A DNA stretch of 64,000 bases, from contig CAWEHU010000027.1 in assembly GCA_963808965.1 (NCBI GenBank), forward strand, positions 1 to 64,000. The letters run 5' to 3'. Below are positions 18,560 through 27,244 of the stretch, piece by piece. The DNA is from CAWEHU01 sp963808965 (GTDB lineage Bacteria; Pseudomonadota; Alphaproteobacteria; Acetobacterales; Acetobacteraceae). Numbering within the stretch: the first letter of the stretch is position 1; each line of letters begins with the position of its first letter. Both the position numbers and the translations under genes were made by a program. A model generated the notes under the pieces. The model saw only the letters and a program-made list of their open reading frames with translations, did no database searches and was not told where the DNA came from.

Positions 18560-19618
18560 ATGCGCGTCGACGAATTGGAAACGCCGGTTCCCGTCATCGA
18601 TCTGGAGCGAGTGGAGCGAAATCTCGCGAAGATGCAGGCCTATTGTGACAATCACAATCTGCGTCTGCGGCCGCACATCAAGACGCATAAGATGCCCGCT
18701 TTCGCGCGACGCCAGGTGGAGCTCGGCGCATGCGGAATCACGTGCCAGAAGCTGGGCGAGGCCGAGGTGATGGCCGACGCGGGGCTGGATGATATTCTCA
18801 TCTCGTATCCGCTCATCGGTCCCGCCAAGGCGCTGCGTCTCGCCGCGCTGGCGCGACGTGCGACGATGAGCGTCGCTGTCGACAATCCGCTTGCGCTGGA
18901 TACAGCCGCGCTAGCGGCACGCGCGGCTCGGAGCCCGATCGGCGTTCTCGTGGAGTTCGACAGCGGTAACAAACGTACCGGCGTCGTCTCGGTCGATCAG
19001 GCATTGAATCTTGCCCAGCGCGCCATGGAAGCGGAGGGATTAGAGTTCGCGGGTTTGATGACGTACCCGAGCACGGCGGCGACAGCGGACTTCGTGGCCG
19101 AAGCGAAGCGCCGCTTCACTCTCGCGGGCATCCCCCTCCCGGTCGTGTCCGGAGGGGGGACGCCGAATGCCTGGCATGCTCATGAAGTGGCCGGGCTCAC
19201 GGAAGTGCGCGTCGGCACCTACATCTACCACGATCGCGCGACCGTCGCAGCCGGAACGGCGAGCTTGGACGAATGCGCGCTGCATCTCTGGGCAACGATC
19301 GTGAGTCGGCCGACTGAGGACCGGGCGATCATGGATGCTGGAACCAAGAGCCTCACGAGCGATCAGGTGGCGAAATCCGCCGGGCCGGGATACGGGCTCG
19401 TCCTCGGCTATCCGGACGCGGTGATCGAGCGTCTGAACGAGGAACACGGGATCATCGACATTTCCCGCTGCGCCAAGAAGCCCGAGTTGGGCGAGGGGAT
19501 AAGGATCGTGCCGAACCACGTTTGCGTGGTCAGTAACTTGCACGATGAGGTCGTTGTCAGCCGCGATGGCCAAGTGGTCGATACATGGCGCGTGGCCGCG
19601 CGTGGGAAAACCCGCTGA
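18560..19618 (+). CDS. D-threonine aldolase / D-serine dehydratase-like PLP enzyme
   Basis: The product has 352 residues of the alanine-racemase-fold DSD1/D-TA family. The PLP lysine is in LRPHIKTHKMPAFARRQ. The phosphate-binding site is VVSGGGTPNAW, and the C-terminal metal ligands are in VPNHVCVVSNLHDEVVV (the HxC zinc/manganese site). The enzyme would cleave D-threonine and other beta-hydroxy-D-amino acids, or deaminate D-serine. It closes the operon after RidA (13-base gap). The whole set reads as uptake, deacylation, PLP cleavage and imine scavenging. Aldolase and dehydratase cannot be separated by eye. Confidence 0.9.
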   Translation: MRVDELETPVPVIDLERVERNLAKMQAYCDNHNLRLRPHIKTHKMPAFARRQVELGACGITCQKLGEAEVMADAGLDDILISYPLIGPAKALRLAALARRATMSVAVDNPLALDTAALAARAARSPIGVLVEFDSGNKRTGVVSVDQALNLAQRAMEAEGLEFAGLMTYPSTAATADFVAEAKRRFTLAGIPLPVVSGGGTPNAWHAHEVAGLTEVRVGTYIYHDRATVAAGTASLDECALHLWATIVSRPTEDRAIMDAGTKSLTSDQVAKSAGPGYGLVLGYPDAVIERLNEEHGIIDISRCAKKPELGEGIRIVPNHVCVVSNLHDEVVVSRDGQVVDTWRVAARGKTR

Positions 19619-19702
19619 TCCGGCTTGCCGGTTCCGATCGGCGGGTCCTCTTGTTGTGCCGCGCGCTCGGCGTGCTTATGTCAGGCCCGCAGGGAGTAGA
19701 TG

Positions 19703-20389
19703 ATGGGCAGCAGCGGCTTTCCGATCGACCTGATCCTTTTCGGGATGATCGCCGGGTTCCTGGTGCTGCGGCTTCGCAGCATCCTGGGAAAGCGGACAGG
19801 TTACGAGCGTCCGCCTCAGCCCTATCAGCCACCCCAAAATGCGCTGCCAAAAGATCTTCCGCCGAACGGGCCGGTTATCGAGGGCCGGGCCGAGGCCGCG
19901 CCTTCCGCCCCCAGCGCTCGGCCGGTTCCCGAGCCGGCCAGCCCGACGGGCCAGGCAATCGCGCGCATGCAGAAGCTGGACCGCAGCTTCGAGCCAGCAC
20001 GCTTTCTGGACGGCGCGGAGCAGGCGTTTCGGATGATCGTCGCGGCCTATGCGGCTGGAAACCGAGAGACGCTGCATAACCTCCTGTCGGAGGATACCTT
20101 CCGGGCATTCGATGCGGCGATCACCGCCCGCGAGACCGCCGGAGAAGCGCAGAAAACCGAAATCCGCGGAATCCGATCCGCCACGATCGAAGCAGCGTCG
20201 TTGCTCGACAATCTTGCCACGATCACGGTGCGCTTCGTGTCGGACCAGATCAACGTGACCCTGGACAAGGAGAGCCACCCGGTCGCCGGCACGGACGCCG
20301 TGACCGAGATCACCGATCTCTGGACCTTCGAGCGCGACCTCTCCTCGCGTGACCCGACCTGGCGGCTAGTCGCGGCCCGCAGCGCCTGA
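19703..20389 (+). CDS. Tim44-like domain protein
   Basis: The product has 228 residues from MGSSGFPIDLILFGMIAGFL; a tandem ATG at 19700 is an alternative start. An N-terminal membrane helix (IDLILFGMIAGFLVLRLRSI) precedes a Pro-rich linker and a C-terminal Tim44/MBA1 domain. That domain contains FLDGAEQAFRMIVAAYAAGN, LHNLLSEDTFRAFDAAI and LWTFERDLSSRDPTWRLVAA. The bacterial family is inner-membrane anchored and linked to membrane-protein quality or assembly. In related genomes it sits near secB. Here ~5.3 kb of amino-acid catabolism and a phosphatase separate the two. Confidence 0.9.
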   Translation: MGSSGFPIDLILFGMIAGFLVLRLRSILGKRTGYERPPQPYQPPQNALPKDLPPNGPVIEGRAEAAPSAPSARPVPEPASPTGQAIARMQKLDRSFEPARFLDGAEQAFRMIVAAYAAGNRETLHNLLSEDTFRAFDAAITARETAGEAQKTEIRGIRSATIEAASLLDNLATITVRFVSDQINVTLDKESHPVAGTDAVTEITDLWTFERDLSSRDPTWRLVAARSA

Positions 20390-20395
20390 TCCGGC

Positions 20396-21448
20396 TCAGC
20401 CGCCTCCTGGCCAGACCAGCGGCGGAATACGGGCCAGCGGGATCTGGCGCATGGACAGCACGCGATCCTGCAAAGTCAGTGGCACCTCAACTTCGGGGGT
20501 TTGGCCGCCTTCGGGCGTCCGAGCTATCAGTGCCAGAACGGCTTTCGCCGCGGTGGCGGTGCGACGGGTGATGACATTTTGCGCGGCGAGCGAGTCCAGC
20601 GCCTCGCTGTAGCCGAGCACGCGGGCGGTCGCGGTTCCCATCGGCTGAAGCTGGGGATCGAGCGCGACGGTGGCGCTCGCAGATAAACCGAGCGGCCCCC
20701 AACCGAGGGCGAGGCGCTCGATCGCTAAACTTCCCCCCGCCTCCCGCCAAGCGTTCGCCCGTTCCGCCAAGTCGGGCGTCGAAGATAGCGGCCCGTTGAA
20801 GCTCCCTTGGACGGAGAGGGACGAGATCCGGTCGCCGAACGCCCATGCGAAATCCCGTGGCAGGCCGATCGACTCGGCATTGGCGGAGACGGCCAGTACG
20901 GGTTGATCCCGGCCTGCACCGCGATCAACGGCGAGATGTGCTTGGAGCAGTCCGATGCTCAGGCCGCGCGCCAAATCCCTTCCGGCCGGTATCCCGGCCC
21001 GCAGATTGTTCGCGAGAATGTCGGCGGTTCGTTGCGGCGGAAGAGCCGGAGTGAGGGGCAGCTCGGCTTGCAGGTGATCTGCGGTGAACGGAACATCCGG
21101 CCAAACGCTCAGTCTCAGATGCTGCTTGCCCTCGAACACCAAGGTGAGCTTCCGCGGCGAGAAGAGAGCAAGCCGAAGCACGACTTGCTCGCTGCCCCAG
21201 CTTAAGCCGCCGGGGATGTCAGGCTCGCCCCCCTCCAGGCTCAAGTCGTGTACGACAAGCGTGGCGGCCAGCGGCCACCCGCCGCGGACAATCGATCCCG
21301 CCGTCGCCGTCCACCCCGCCGCCCGTCGTGCCGAAAGCCACGACCCGAAGCCTTCCCGAAGTTGCTGTTCCGCCCAGTACCAATAGGCCGTCTGCGCGGC
21401 GACGGCGAGCAGCGCCGCCCCGAGCAGCAACCAAAGCTTACGACGCAT
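20396..21448 (-). CDS. DUF2125 domain-containing protein
   Basis: The product has 350 residues. It has a signal-anchor N-terminus (LWLLLGAALLAVAAQTAYWY) followed by the DUF2125 start pattern WSLxxR-like AAGWTATAGSIVRGGWPLAA. The repeated beta-strand segments resemble AsmA-like lipid-carrier folds (ALFSPRKLTLVFEGKQHLRL, LAIERLALGWGPLGLSASATVALD). The function is not established; a periplasm-facing envelope role is likely. It is last in the minus-strand run ftsE-ftsX-ydcF-plsC-DUF2125, 110 bases after plsC, so it may have its own promoter. Confidence 0.82.
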   Translation of the reverse strand: MRRKLWLLLGAALLAVAAQTAYWYWAEQQLREGFGSWLSARRAAGWTATAGSIVRGGWPLAATLVVHDLSLEGGEPDIPGGLSWGSEQVVLRLALFSPRKLTLVFEGKQHLRLSVWPDVPFTADHLQAELPLTPALPPQRTADILANNLRAGIPAGRDLARGLSIGLLQAHLAVDRGAGRDQPVLAVSANAESIGLPRDFAWAFGDRISSLSVQGSFNGPLSSTPDLAERANAWREAGGSLAIERLALGWGPLGLSASATVALDPQLQPMGTATARVLGYSEALDSLAAQNVITRRTATAAKAVLALIARTPEGGQTPEVEVPLTLQDRVLSMRQIPLARIPPLVWPGGG

Positions 21449-21558
21449 ACGAGAGCAAGGGATCGCCGGCCGACGAGCGGCGGGGTTTCATCCCCAGTCC
21501 AGACGAAGCCCCCACCTGAGACTCGATCGCGGGAAATTGTGCATGCTTTTCCATGAGA

Positions 21559-22329
21559 TTACCGGATATCGCTGGTGTGATCTGCGAAGGTTCCGGTAGC
21601 TGCATCCACAAAGTTGTCCACAGGTCTTTGAGCGCCTTCGGCCTCGTAGCGCAGCGCAGCTTCCAGGCGCTGCATCAGCTCTCGTCGAGGCGTGTCGGGC
21701 GGGATGGGCGCTCGGACAGCAATATGAATGGTGCCCGGGCGCTTGCGGAAGGCGCGCCGGCCCCAGAATAGGCCCGAGTCGGTCGCGACCGGTATGACCG
21801 GCAGGTTCGTGCGGCTCGCCAGGGCGGCGACGCCGGGTTGCAGGGGCAATGGGCTGCCGGGGTCGCCCCGGGTCCCTTCGGGGAAAATGACAATCTGACG
21901 ACCGGTCTGGATCGCGCGCTCCGCGCCCCTGACCAGCGCCCGGATGGCCGAACCCCCGGCCTCGCGGTCAACGGCGATCATCCCGGAGGTGCGGAGCATG
22001 CCCCCGAATAAGGGAATGCTCAGCAGCTCGCGCTTGAGGACGTAGCAGCAGCGAGGCAGCAGCGTTATCCAAACGAGCGTGTCGAAGGCGGATTGATGCC
22101 GCGGGGCGATTAGCGCTGGACCTTCCCGCGGCAGGTGCTCGCGTCCGGTAACTTCGAACCGAATGCCGCAGATCGTGCGCAAAGCGGCCAACTCGAGCCG
22201 CGCCCACGCGCTCGCGAAACCGAGCACGCGCTCCGGTGCGATCAGCCCTAGAAGCGCGCCGGGCCAGACCAGCAGAAACGTGCTGGCGAAGAAGAAGACG
22301 TTGAACAGGGCCGAGCGGAGGACAGTCAT
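21559..22329 (-). CDS. plsC: 1-acyl-sn-glycerol-3-phosphate acyltransferase
   Basis: The product has 256 residues from MTVLRSALFNVFFFASTFLL, with an N-terminal membrane helix. Catalytic motif I is APRHQSAFDTLVW (H-x4-D), motif II lies around ELLSIPLFGGMLRTSG, and motif III is VIFPEGTRGDPGS. The enzyme acylates lysophosphatidic acid to phosphatidic acid at the inner membrane. Its ATG overlaps the stop of the YdcF-like gene in an ATGA, so the two are translationally coupled. Confidence 0.93.
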   Translation of the reverse strand: MTVLRSALFNVFFFASTFLLVWPGALLGLIAPERVLGFASAWARLELAALRTICGIRFEVTGREHLPREGPALIAPRHQSAFDTLVWITLLPRCCYVLKRELLSIPLFGGMLRTSGMIAVDREAGGSAIRALVRGAERAIQTGRQIVIFPEGTRGDPGSPLPLQPGVAALASRTNLPVIPVATDSGLFWGRRAFRKRPGTIHIAVRAPIPPDTPRRELMQRLEAALRYEAEGAQRPVDNFVDAATGTFADHTSDIR

Positions 22330-23039
22330 ACCGGGCCGGGGTCCCACTGGATCGGCCGATCTCGGGAGTTCCGCGTCTCACGCGGTGCGCCGTGTCCGGG
22401 AATGGGTGGCGGGTGATCCGGCCCGAGGACGGACAAACCGACCCGGGCCAACAGCCATTTGCTATATTCCTCGGCCAGCAGCCGGAGCATCGCCGGATCA
22501 TGCAACCCGGCAGGCGTGTGCATTCCGGGGGGCACGACGGGGAGCCGGTACAGTGTCACCTCGGGTAGAGCACGCCCCAGTTCCGTGACGGCGCGCGGCA
22601 TGTGATAGCCCGCTGTTACCACGATCAGCGAATGAATGCCGTTCTCGCGGGCCCAGGAGGCCGTCTCCTCGGCGTTGCCCCGGGTTGTTGTCGCCTTCCG
22701 GCCAAGCGTAACCCGCGTCGCCAGGGGTAGCGGGTCGAGCCCGGCGCGATGCGCCAATTCGGAAAGTTCGGCTCCCCCGCCAATCCCGGACACAAGCAAA
22801 AGGCGTCCGCGATCTTCGGCCAGTAAACGCAACCCCGTTTCCACCCGGTCCGCCCCGCCGGTCAACGCCACAATGCCATCGGCCGCGAGCGGCGCGGACG
22901 CGGGGCGGGTGGTCTCGTGGATGAACCAAGCGAAACCCAGGCTCCAGGCAACGACAGCGCCGGACAGCATGAATCCTGCCACCAGGACCGCCCGGCGCCG
23001 CCGGGGTGGAGGTCCCATTGTGGCCGAAGCTCCCTTCAT
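22326..23039 (-). CDS. YdcF/ElyC-family (DUF218) membrane protein
   Basis: The product has 237 residues. An arginine-rich cytosolic start is followed by one membrane helix (VLVAGFMLSGAVVAWSLGFA). The DUF218 domain includes DGIVALTGGADRVETGLRLL, LLVSGIGGG, RNAEET-like TTTRGNAEETASWARENG and the conserved IVVTAGYHMPRAV. Family members such as ElyC and SanA affect envelope or lipid-carrier homeostasis. It overlaps ftsX upstream and plsC downstream by 4 bases each, so it is part of one transcript with ftsEX. Confidence 0.88.
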   Translation of the reverse strand: MKGASATMGPPPRRRRAVLVAGFMLSGAVVAWSLGFAWFIHETTRPASAPLAADGIVALTGGADRVETGLRLLAEDRGRLLLVSGIGGGAELSELAHRAGLDPLPLATRVTLGRKATTTRGNAEETASWARENGIHSLIVVTAGYHMPRAVTELGRALPEVTLYRLPVVPPGMHTPAGLHDPAMLRLLAEEYSKWLLARVGLSVLGPDHPPPIPGHGAPRETRNSRDRPIQWDPGPV

Positions 23040-23974
23040 GGCAGCCGCCGCAACCAGCGCCGCACCGTGCCGTGGGCCGTGAGGAAGCCAATAACGGAGG
23101 CGGCGGCCGGCAGCCCGGGCAGCGCGAGCCAGAGCACGGCGGGTAGAGCCGCGAGCAGGTCGGCCTCCTTGTCAGGCTGTGGATTTGCGAACGGCGCGGC
23201 GAGATTTGCCAGGCCGAGCAGCACAGGCAGCGCCGCGAGAGCGCCGATGCAACCTCCGGTCGCGGCAAGGGTCGTTGCGCGACGCGCGAATTGTCCGGCG
23301 ATGTACCCGTCCGTCGCCCCCAGCCCATGCACGATTTCGATCGCCTCCCGCCGGGCGGACAGTCCGGCCCGGGTCGCCGCGGTAATGACGACAGCGGCGA
23401 CCGCGGCTACGACCAGCACCGCAAGCCCCGCGCAGGCCTGCAAACTGCGGGCGAGTGTGGCGAGGCGGCGGAGCCAGAGACCGTGACTTTCGACGAAGGC
23501 GCCCGGCGCTGCCGACTCAAGTCGGGCGGCGAGCGCGCCGACATCCACGCCGTCTTGCCTCGCGTGGATTTCGATCACGGCCGGAATAGCCAATGACAGC
23601 CTCTCGACCTCAGCCCCCAGCCAAGGGCGCAAGAGCTCTCCCAACTCGTCATCCGACAGCGCGCGGGCCGACGCTATGCCGGGGGTGGCCCGCAACATCG
23701 CCATCACCCGACTCACCCGCGTTTCGGTGCCTCCTTCGGCCGGCTGTGCCGGGCGGGGCACCTGCACAGTGAGAGAGGCGCCGGCGCCCACGCGCCAGTG
23801 CGCCGCGAGCGAGGCAGCCCCCACCGCCCCGGCGAGCGCCAAGGCTGCCAGAAAAGCCATCGCCCCGACCAGGAAGGGCAGCGTTCGATCCGAGAGGGCG
23901 CGCCGGAGCCCGAGCTCGTCGAACCCAGAGGGGCGGAGTAAGGTGGTGCGACGGCGGGCAGAGCGGCGGGACAT
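23036..23974 (-). CDS. ftsX: Cell-division ABC-transporter permease FtsX-like
   Basis: The product has 312 residues with one helix near the N-terminus (LPFLVGAMAFLAALALAGAV). A periplasmic domain bears VSRVMAMLRATPGIASARALS, and three C-terminal helices include the FtsX core AATRAGLSARREAIEIVHGLGATDGYIA. FtsX couples cytosolic FtsE ATP hydrolysis to periplasmic peptidoglycan hydrolases during division. It follows ftsE by 3 bases. The sequence is Ala-rich and diverged, as usual for alphaproteobacterial FtsX. Confidence 0.9.
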   Translation of the reverse strand: MSRRSARRRTTLLRPSGFDELGLRRALSDRTLPFLVGAMAFLAALALAGAVGAASLAAHWRVGAGASLTVQVPRPAQPAEGGTETRVSRVMAMLRATPGIASARALSDDELGELLRPWLGAEVERLSLAIPAVIEIHARQDGVDVGALAARLESAAPGAFVESHGLWLRRLATLARSLQACAGLAVLVVAAVAAVVITAATRAGLSARREAIEIVHGLGATDGYIAGQFARRATTLAATGGCIGALAALPVLLGLANLAAPFANPQPDKEADLLAALPAVLWLALPGLPAAASVIGFLTAHGTVRRWLRRLP

Positions 23975-23977
23975 ACT

Positions 23978-24649
23978 TCAGGGATTCCCGGTCAGGCGGC
24001 CTTGGCGTAGCCGCAGCGCGGGACCCGGATGCCGCGCGACCAGCGCGTCGTTATGGGTCGCAATGACCACGGTGGTCCCAAGCCGGTTCAATTCCTTGAG
24101 CAGCTGCATCAGCCGCTCGCCCTGCCGCTCGTCGAGATTGCCGGTCGGCTCGTCTGCCAGCAACAGGCTCGGCCGGCTCACGACGGCGCGGGCGATCGCG
24201 ACCCGCTGCTGCTCGCCGCCGGAGAGCTCGGCCGGGCGCACCTCCAGTTTTTGGGAGAGCCCCACCCATCCCATCATTTCTAGCACATCGGCCCGCACCT
24301 GGCCCTCCGGCCTGCCGGCAATGCGCAGCGGTAGCGCCACGTTATCGAAGGCCGATAGATGCGCGAGCAGCCGAAAATCCTGAAACACGACCCCGATCCG
24401 CCTTCGCAGCCGTGGCAACGCGGCCCGCCCTGCCCGGCCGACCTCCGCGCCGAGGACCGAGACCCGCCCTTCCGTGGGCCGGATGCCGAGGTACATCAGC
24501 CGGAGCAGGCTGCTCTTGCCCGCACCAGAGGGGCCGAGCAGCCACCGGAACCCGCCCGTGGGCACGGCGAAGCTGAGGTCCCGTAGTACCTCCGGCCCGG
24601 CCCGGCCGCCCTGCGCGTAGCGCAAGCCCACACTTTCGAAGCGCACCAT
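23978..24649 (-). CDS. ftsE: Cell-division ATP-binding protein FtsE
   Basis: The product has 223 residues. The Walker A motif is LLGPSGAGKSSLLRLMYLG, the Q-loop is GVVFQDFRLLAHLSAFDNVA, the ABC signature is LSGGEQQRVAIARAV, Walker B is SLLLADEPTGNLDER, and the H-loop is VVIATHNDALV. LLAHLSAFDNVALPLRI is characteristic of FtsE rather than other MacB-like ATPases. It is the first gene of the minus-strand envelope operon and is divergent from the zinc-ribbon gene at 24798 (148-base spacer). Confidence 0.95.
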   Translation of the reverse strand: MVRFESVGLRYAQGGRAGPEVLRDLSFAVPTGGFRWLLGPSGAGKSSLLRLMYLGIRPTEGRVSVLGAEVGRAGRAALPRLRRRIGVVFQDFRLLAHLSAFDNVALPLRIAGRPEGQVRADVLEMMGWVGLSQKLEVRPAELSGGEQQRVAIARAVVSRPSLLLADEPTGNLDERQGERLMQLLKELNRLGTTVVIATHNDALVARHPGPALRLRQGRLTGNP

Positions 24650-24797
24650 CGCCTTCTCATAGCGAGGACTGGTCGATTCTTGCCATTAGCTGATAAACGC
24701 CGGAAGCAGGCGAGCGGGGTCGTCCCGTTATTGTAACGGAAACCCGCCTCCCCCAAATTGGCCCATCGATCTTTTGAGCCGGAGACCTCGCTTACCC

Positions 24798-25370
24798 ATG
24801 CTCATCGAATGTCCGTCCTGTTCCGCGAAATATGAGGTACCCGAGCGTTTGGCCGCCGGCAGCCGAATCGTGCGCTGCGCAAAGTGCCTGCGAGAATGGA
24901 CCATCGGTGAGGGCCGGGTGGGGGCGCCGCACGTCTTGTCCGCCGCCGAGCCCATGGCAGGCCCTGAGTCCGCCGAACTGCGGCTACCTCCGGAAGAATT
25001 GCCGCCAGTGCGTGAGCCGAGACCCTTCCCCCCTGCATCCGTCTTCACAGCGCAGGCCTGGGCCGAGCCGGAGCTCCCCGCGGCACCCCAGCCGGAAGAG
25101 CCGCTGCCGCCTTCGCCTCCGCCTCGGCCTACCGCTCCGCCGCTGACCGCAGCGCGTCCAGTCCGGAGGCCGAGCCCATTCGCGCGGTTGATGGCGCAGT
25201 CCGAGGGGCCGCGGGTCGGGGCGGCGCTATGGGCTTCCTGGGTCGTCAGCATATTAGCCGTCCTGCTGCTCTGCTGGGCGGCCTATGCGTGGCGCTCGGA
25301 CCTGATGGCCGCCTGGCCGCCGAGTCAGCGCCTCTATGCCGCGCTCGGACTCAAGAACGCGCCACAGTAG
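24798..25370 (+). CDS. MJ0042-type zinc-ribbon protein with C-terminal membrane helix
   Basis: The product has 190 residues from MLIECPSCSAKYEVPERLAA; an upstream ATG at 24774 is in frame but less likely. A four-cysteine zinc ribbon (CPSC...CAKC, residues 5-31) is followed by a ~95-residue proline-rich linker. A single membrane helix follows (WASWVVSILAVLLLCWAAYA). This architecture is conserved divergent to ftsE in many Rhodospirillales. The family is unnamed; a membrane-tethered nucleic-acid or metal-binding role is only a guess. Confidence 0.85.
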   Translation: MLIECPSCSAKYEVPERLAAGSRIVRCAKCLREWTIGEGRVGAPHVLSAAEPMAGPESAELRLPPEELPPVREPRPFPPASVFTAQAWAEPELPAAPQPEEPLPPSPPPRPTAPPLTAARPVRRPSPFARLMAQSEGPRVGAALWASWVVSILAVLLLCWAAYAWRSDLMAAWPPSQRLYAALGLKNAPQ

Positions 25371-25383
25371 CGGACGAAGGGGA

Positions 25384-26097
25384 CTATCGCTCAGCCCCGG
25401 TTCTCTCGCGCTCGTAGCGGGCCCGGTTCTCTTCATTGGGTGGATAGAGCCCAGGCAACGCGTGGCCTTTCTCTACCTCGCCCATGATCCAGGATTCCAT
25501 CTGCTCCTGTTCGTGCGCGGCCTTCGCCACGTCCGCGAGTAGCGCGGCCGGAATCACGACCGCGCCGTCCCCGTCGGCGACGATCACGTCCTCGGGGAAT
25601 ACCGCCACGCCGCCGCAGCCGATCGGCTCGCCCCAGCCCACGAAGGTCAGGCCGGCGACGGACGGCGGCGCGGCCCCACCGTTGCACCAAACGGGCAGGC
25701 CGGTTCCGATCACGCCGGCGACGTCGCGCATCACGCCGTCTGTCACCAGTGCCGTGACCCCGCGTTTCGCCATGCGCGCGCACAGGATGTCGCCGAACAC
25801 GCCCGCCTCAACGCTACCCATCGCGTCGATCACGGCGATGCAGCCGGGCGGCATGGCCTCGATCGCTCCCCGCGTAGATTTGGGCGAGGACCATGATTTG
25901 GGTGTTGCCATGTCCTCCCGAGCGGGCACGAAACGCAAGGTGAAGGCACGCCCGACCAGGCGCGGCAAGTTCGGCGTAAGCGGCTTGGTCCCCCGCATCC
26001 ACGTCTTGCGCAAATTCTTCTTCAGCAGAACGGTCGTGAGGGTAGCCGTGGAAACGCCGCTCAGAAGTCCGAAAAGCTCGTCGTCGTTCGCCGACAT
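25384..26097 (-). CDS. RraA-like / HMG-aldolase-family protein
   Basis: The product has 237 residues from MSANDDELFGLLSGVSTATL. The RraA/4-hydroxy-4-methyl-2-oxoglutarate aldolase fold shows in AFTLRFVPAREDMATPKS, VIDAMGSVEAGVFGDILCAR, the metal/substrate motif GVTALVTDGVMRDVAGV and DVIVADGDGAVVIPAALLAD. Members either inhibit RNase E or, more often in soil bacteria, act as Mg-dependent pyruvate aldolases. Divergence from a DapA-like aldolase favours a catabolic role over RNase regulation. The paired genes share a ~100-base promoter region. Confidence 0.85.
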   Translation of the reverse strand: MSANDDELFGLLSGVSTATLTTVLLKKNLRKTWMRGTKPLTPNLPRLVGRAFTLRFVPAREDMATPKSWSSPKSTRGAIEAMPPGCIAVIDAMGSVEAGVFGDILCARMAKRGVTALVTDGVMRDVAGVIGTGLPVWCNGGAAPPSVAGLTFVGWGEPIGCGGVAVFPEDVIVADGDGAVVIPAALLADVAKAAHEQEQMESWIMGEVEKGHALPGLYPPNEENRARYERERTGAER

Positions 26098-26197
26098 AGC
26101 AGCCTCCGTTCCCTCGTAGGCGCCCACTCTAAGGCGGTTCCGGTATCGCGGGAAACGCCGTAGCATCGGGCATTGGCACTATCGAGCGGAGGGTTCA

Positions 26198-27130
26198 TTG
26201 GCCTTCGACAGCAATATTAGCGGCGTCTACGTCATCGCGCCCACGCCGTTCACGGAGGACGGGCGGATCGACGCGAACTCGACCGACCGCCTGATTGACT
26301 TCTTCAGGGCAAGTGGCGTCAGCGGTATCACCGTGCTCGGCCAGATGGGCGAGGCTCCGAAGCTGGCCGCCGAGGAGGCGGTCAGCATCGCGACCAGCTT
26401 CATCCGCCGCGCGGGCGTGCCGATCGTGGTCGGGGTATCGGCCCCGGGCTTCGCCGCCATGCGTGCGCTCGCCCGCACGGTCATGGACGCCGGGGCGGGC
26501 GGCGTGATGATCGGGCCGCCGAACACTCTTCGCACGGACGATCAGATCGTGGGGTATTACCGGCAGGCCGCGGAGGCGATCGGGCCGGACGTGCCCTTCG
26601 TGCTGCAGGACTATCCGCTGACCTTCAAAGTCGTGATGACGCCCGCCGTCATCAGACGGATTGTCGGCGAGAACCCCAATTGCGTCATGCTCAAGCACGA
26701 GGATTGGCCTGGTCTCGAAAAAATCTCGACGTTGCGCGGGTTCGAGCGTGACGGGTCCATGCGTCACATCTCCATCCTTTGCGGCAACGGCGGATTGTTC
26801 CTTGATTACGAGATGGAACGCGGTGCGGACGGGGCCATGACGGGATATTGCTTCCCCGAGATGCTCGTCGATGTCGTGCGGCTCTCGAAGGAAGGGGAAC
26901 GAGATGCGGCGCACGACCTGTTCGACGCTCACCTCCCGCTCGTTCGCCTGGAACAGCAACCCGGTGTCGGGCTCGCCGTAAGGAAATACGTCTTGATGCG
27001 TCGCGGCGTCCTCGCCTCGGACGCGCAACGCAAGCCAGCCACCGTTCTCAGCTCTACGGCGAGGGCCGAGGTGGATTACGCGCTCTCGCGCGTGGCCCGC
27101 TTCGATAGACGGGCGCGCGTTCCATCCTGA
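26198..27130 (+). CDS. DapA-superfamily aldolase (dihydrodipicolinate-synthase-like)
   Basis: The product has 310 residues. The start is TTG at 26198 behind GGAGGG; no better ATG exists upstream. The class I aldolase barrel shows in VYVIAPTPFTEDGRIDANST, GITVLGQMGEAPKLAAEEAV, VPIVVGVSAPGF, VLQDYPLTFKVVMTP and the Schiff-base lysine region NCVMLKHEDWPGL. The second-site tyrosine is in LQDYPL. The family includes DHDPS, N-acetylneuraminate lyase and KDG/KDGal aldolases. As DapA proper is usually elsewhere and this gene pairs with an RraA-like aldolase, a sugar-acid or keto-acid lyase is more likely than lysine synthesis. Confidence 0.87.
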   Translation: MAFDSNISGVYVIAPTPFTEDGRIDANSTDRLIDFFRASGVSGITVLGQMGEAPKLAAEEAVSIATSFIRRAGVPIVVGVSAPGFAAMRALARTVMDAGAGGVMIGPPNTLRTDDQIVGYYRQAAEAIGPDVPFVLQDYPLTFKVVMTPAVIRRIVGENPNCVMLKHEDWPGLEKISTLRGFERDGSMRHISILCGNGGLFLDYEMERGADGAMTGYCFPEMLVDVVRLSKEGERDAAHDLFDAHLPLVRLEQQPGVGLAVRKYVLMRRGVLASDAQRKPATVLSSTARAEVDYALSRVARFDRRARVPS

Positions 27131-27244
27131 ACGGCTGATGAGCGCAGACAAGCGGCACTCCGGTCTTTTCCATCATGCATGGATGTAACCGCGCATCCTC
27201 GCCTGGAATCACCGAGTCAAGCCCGGCGATAACGAACGTGATTG

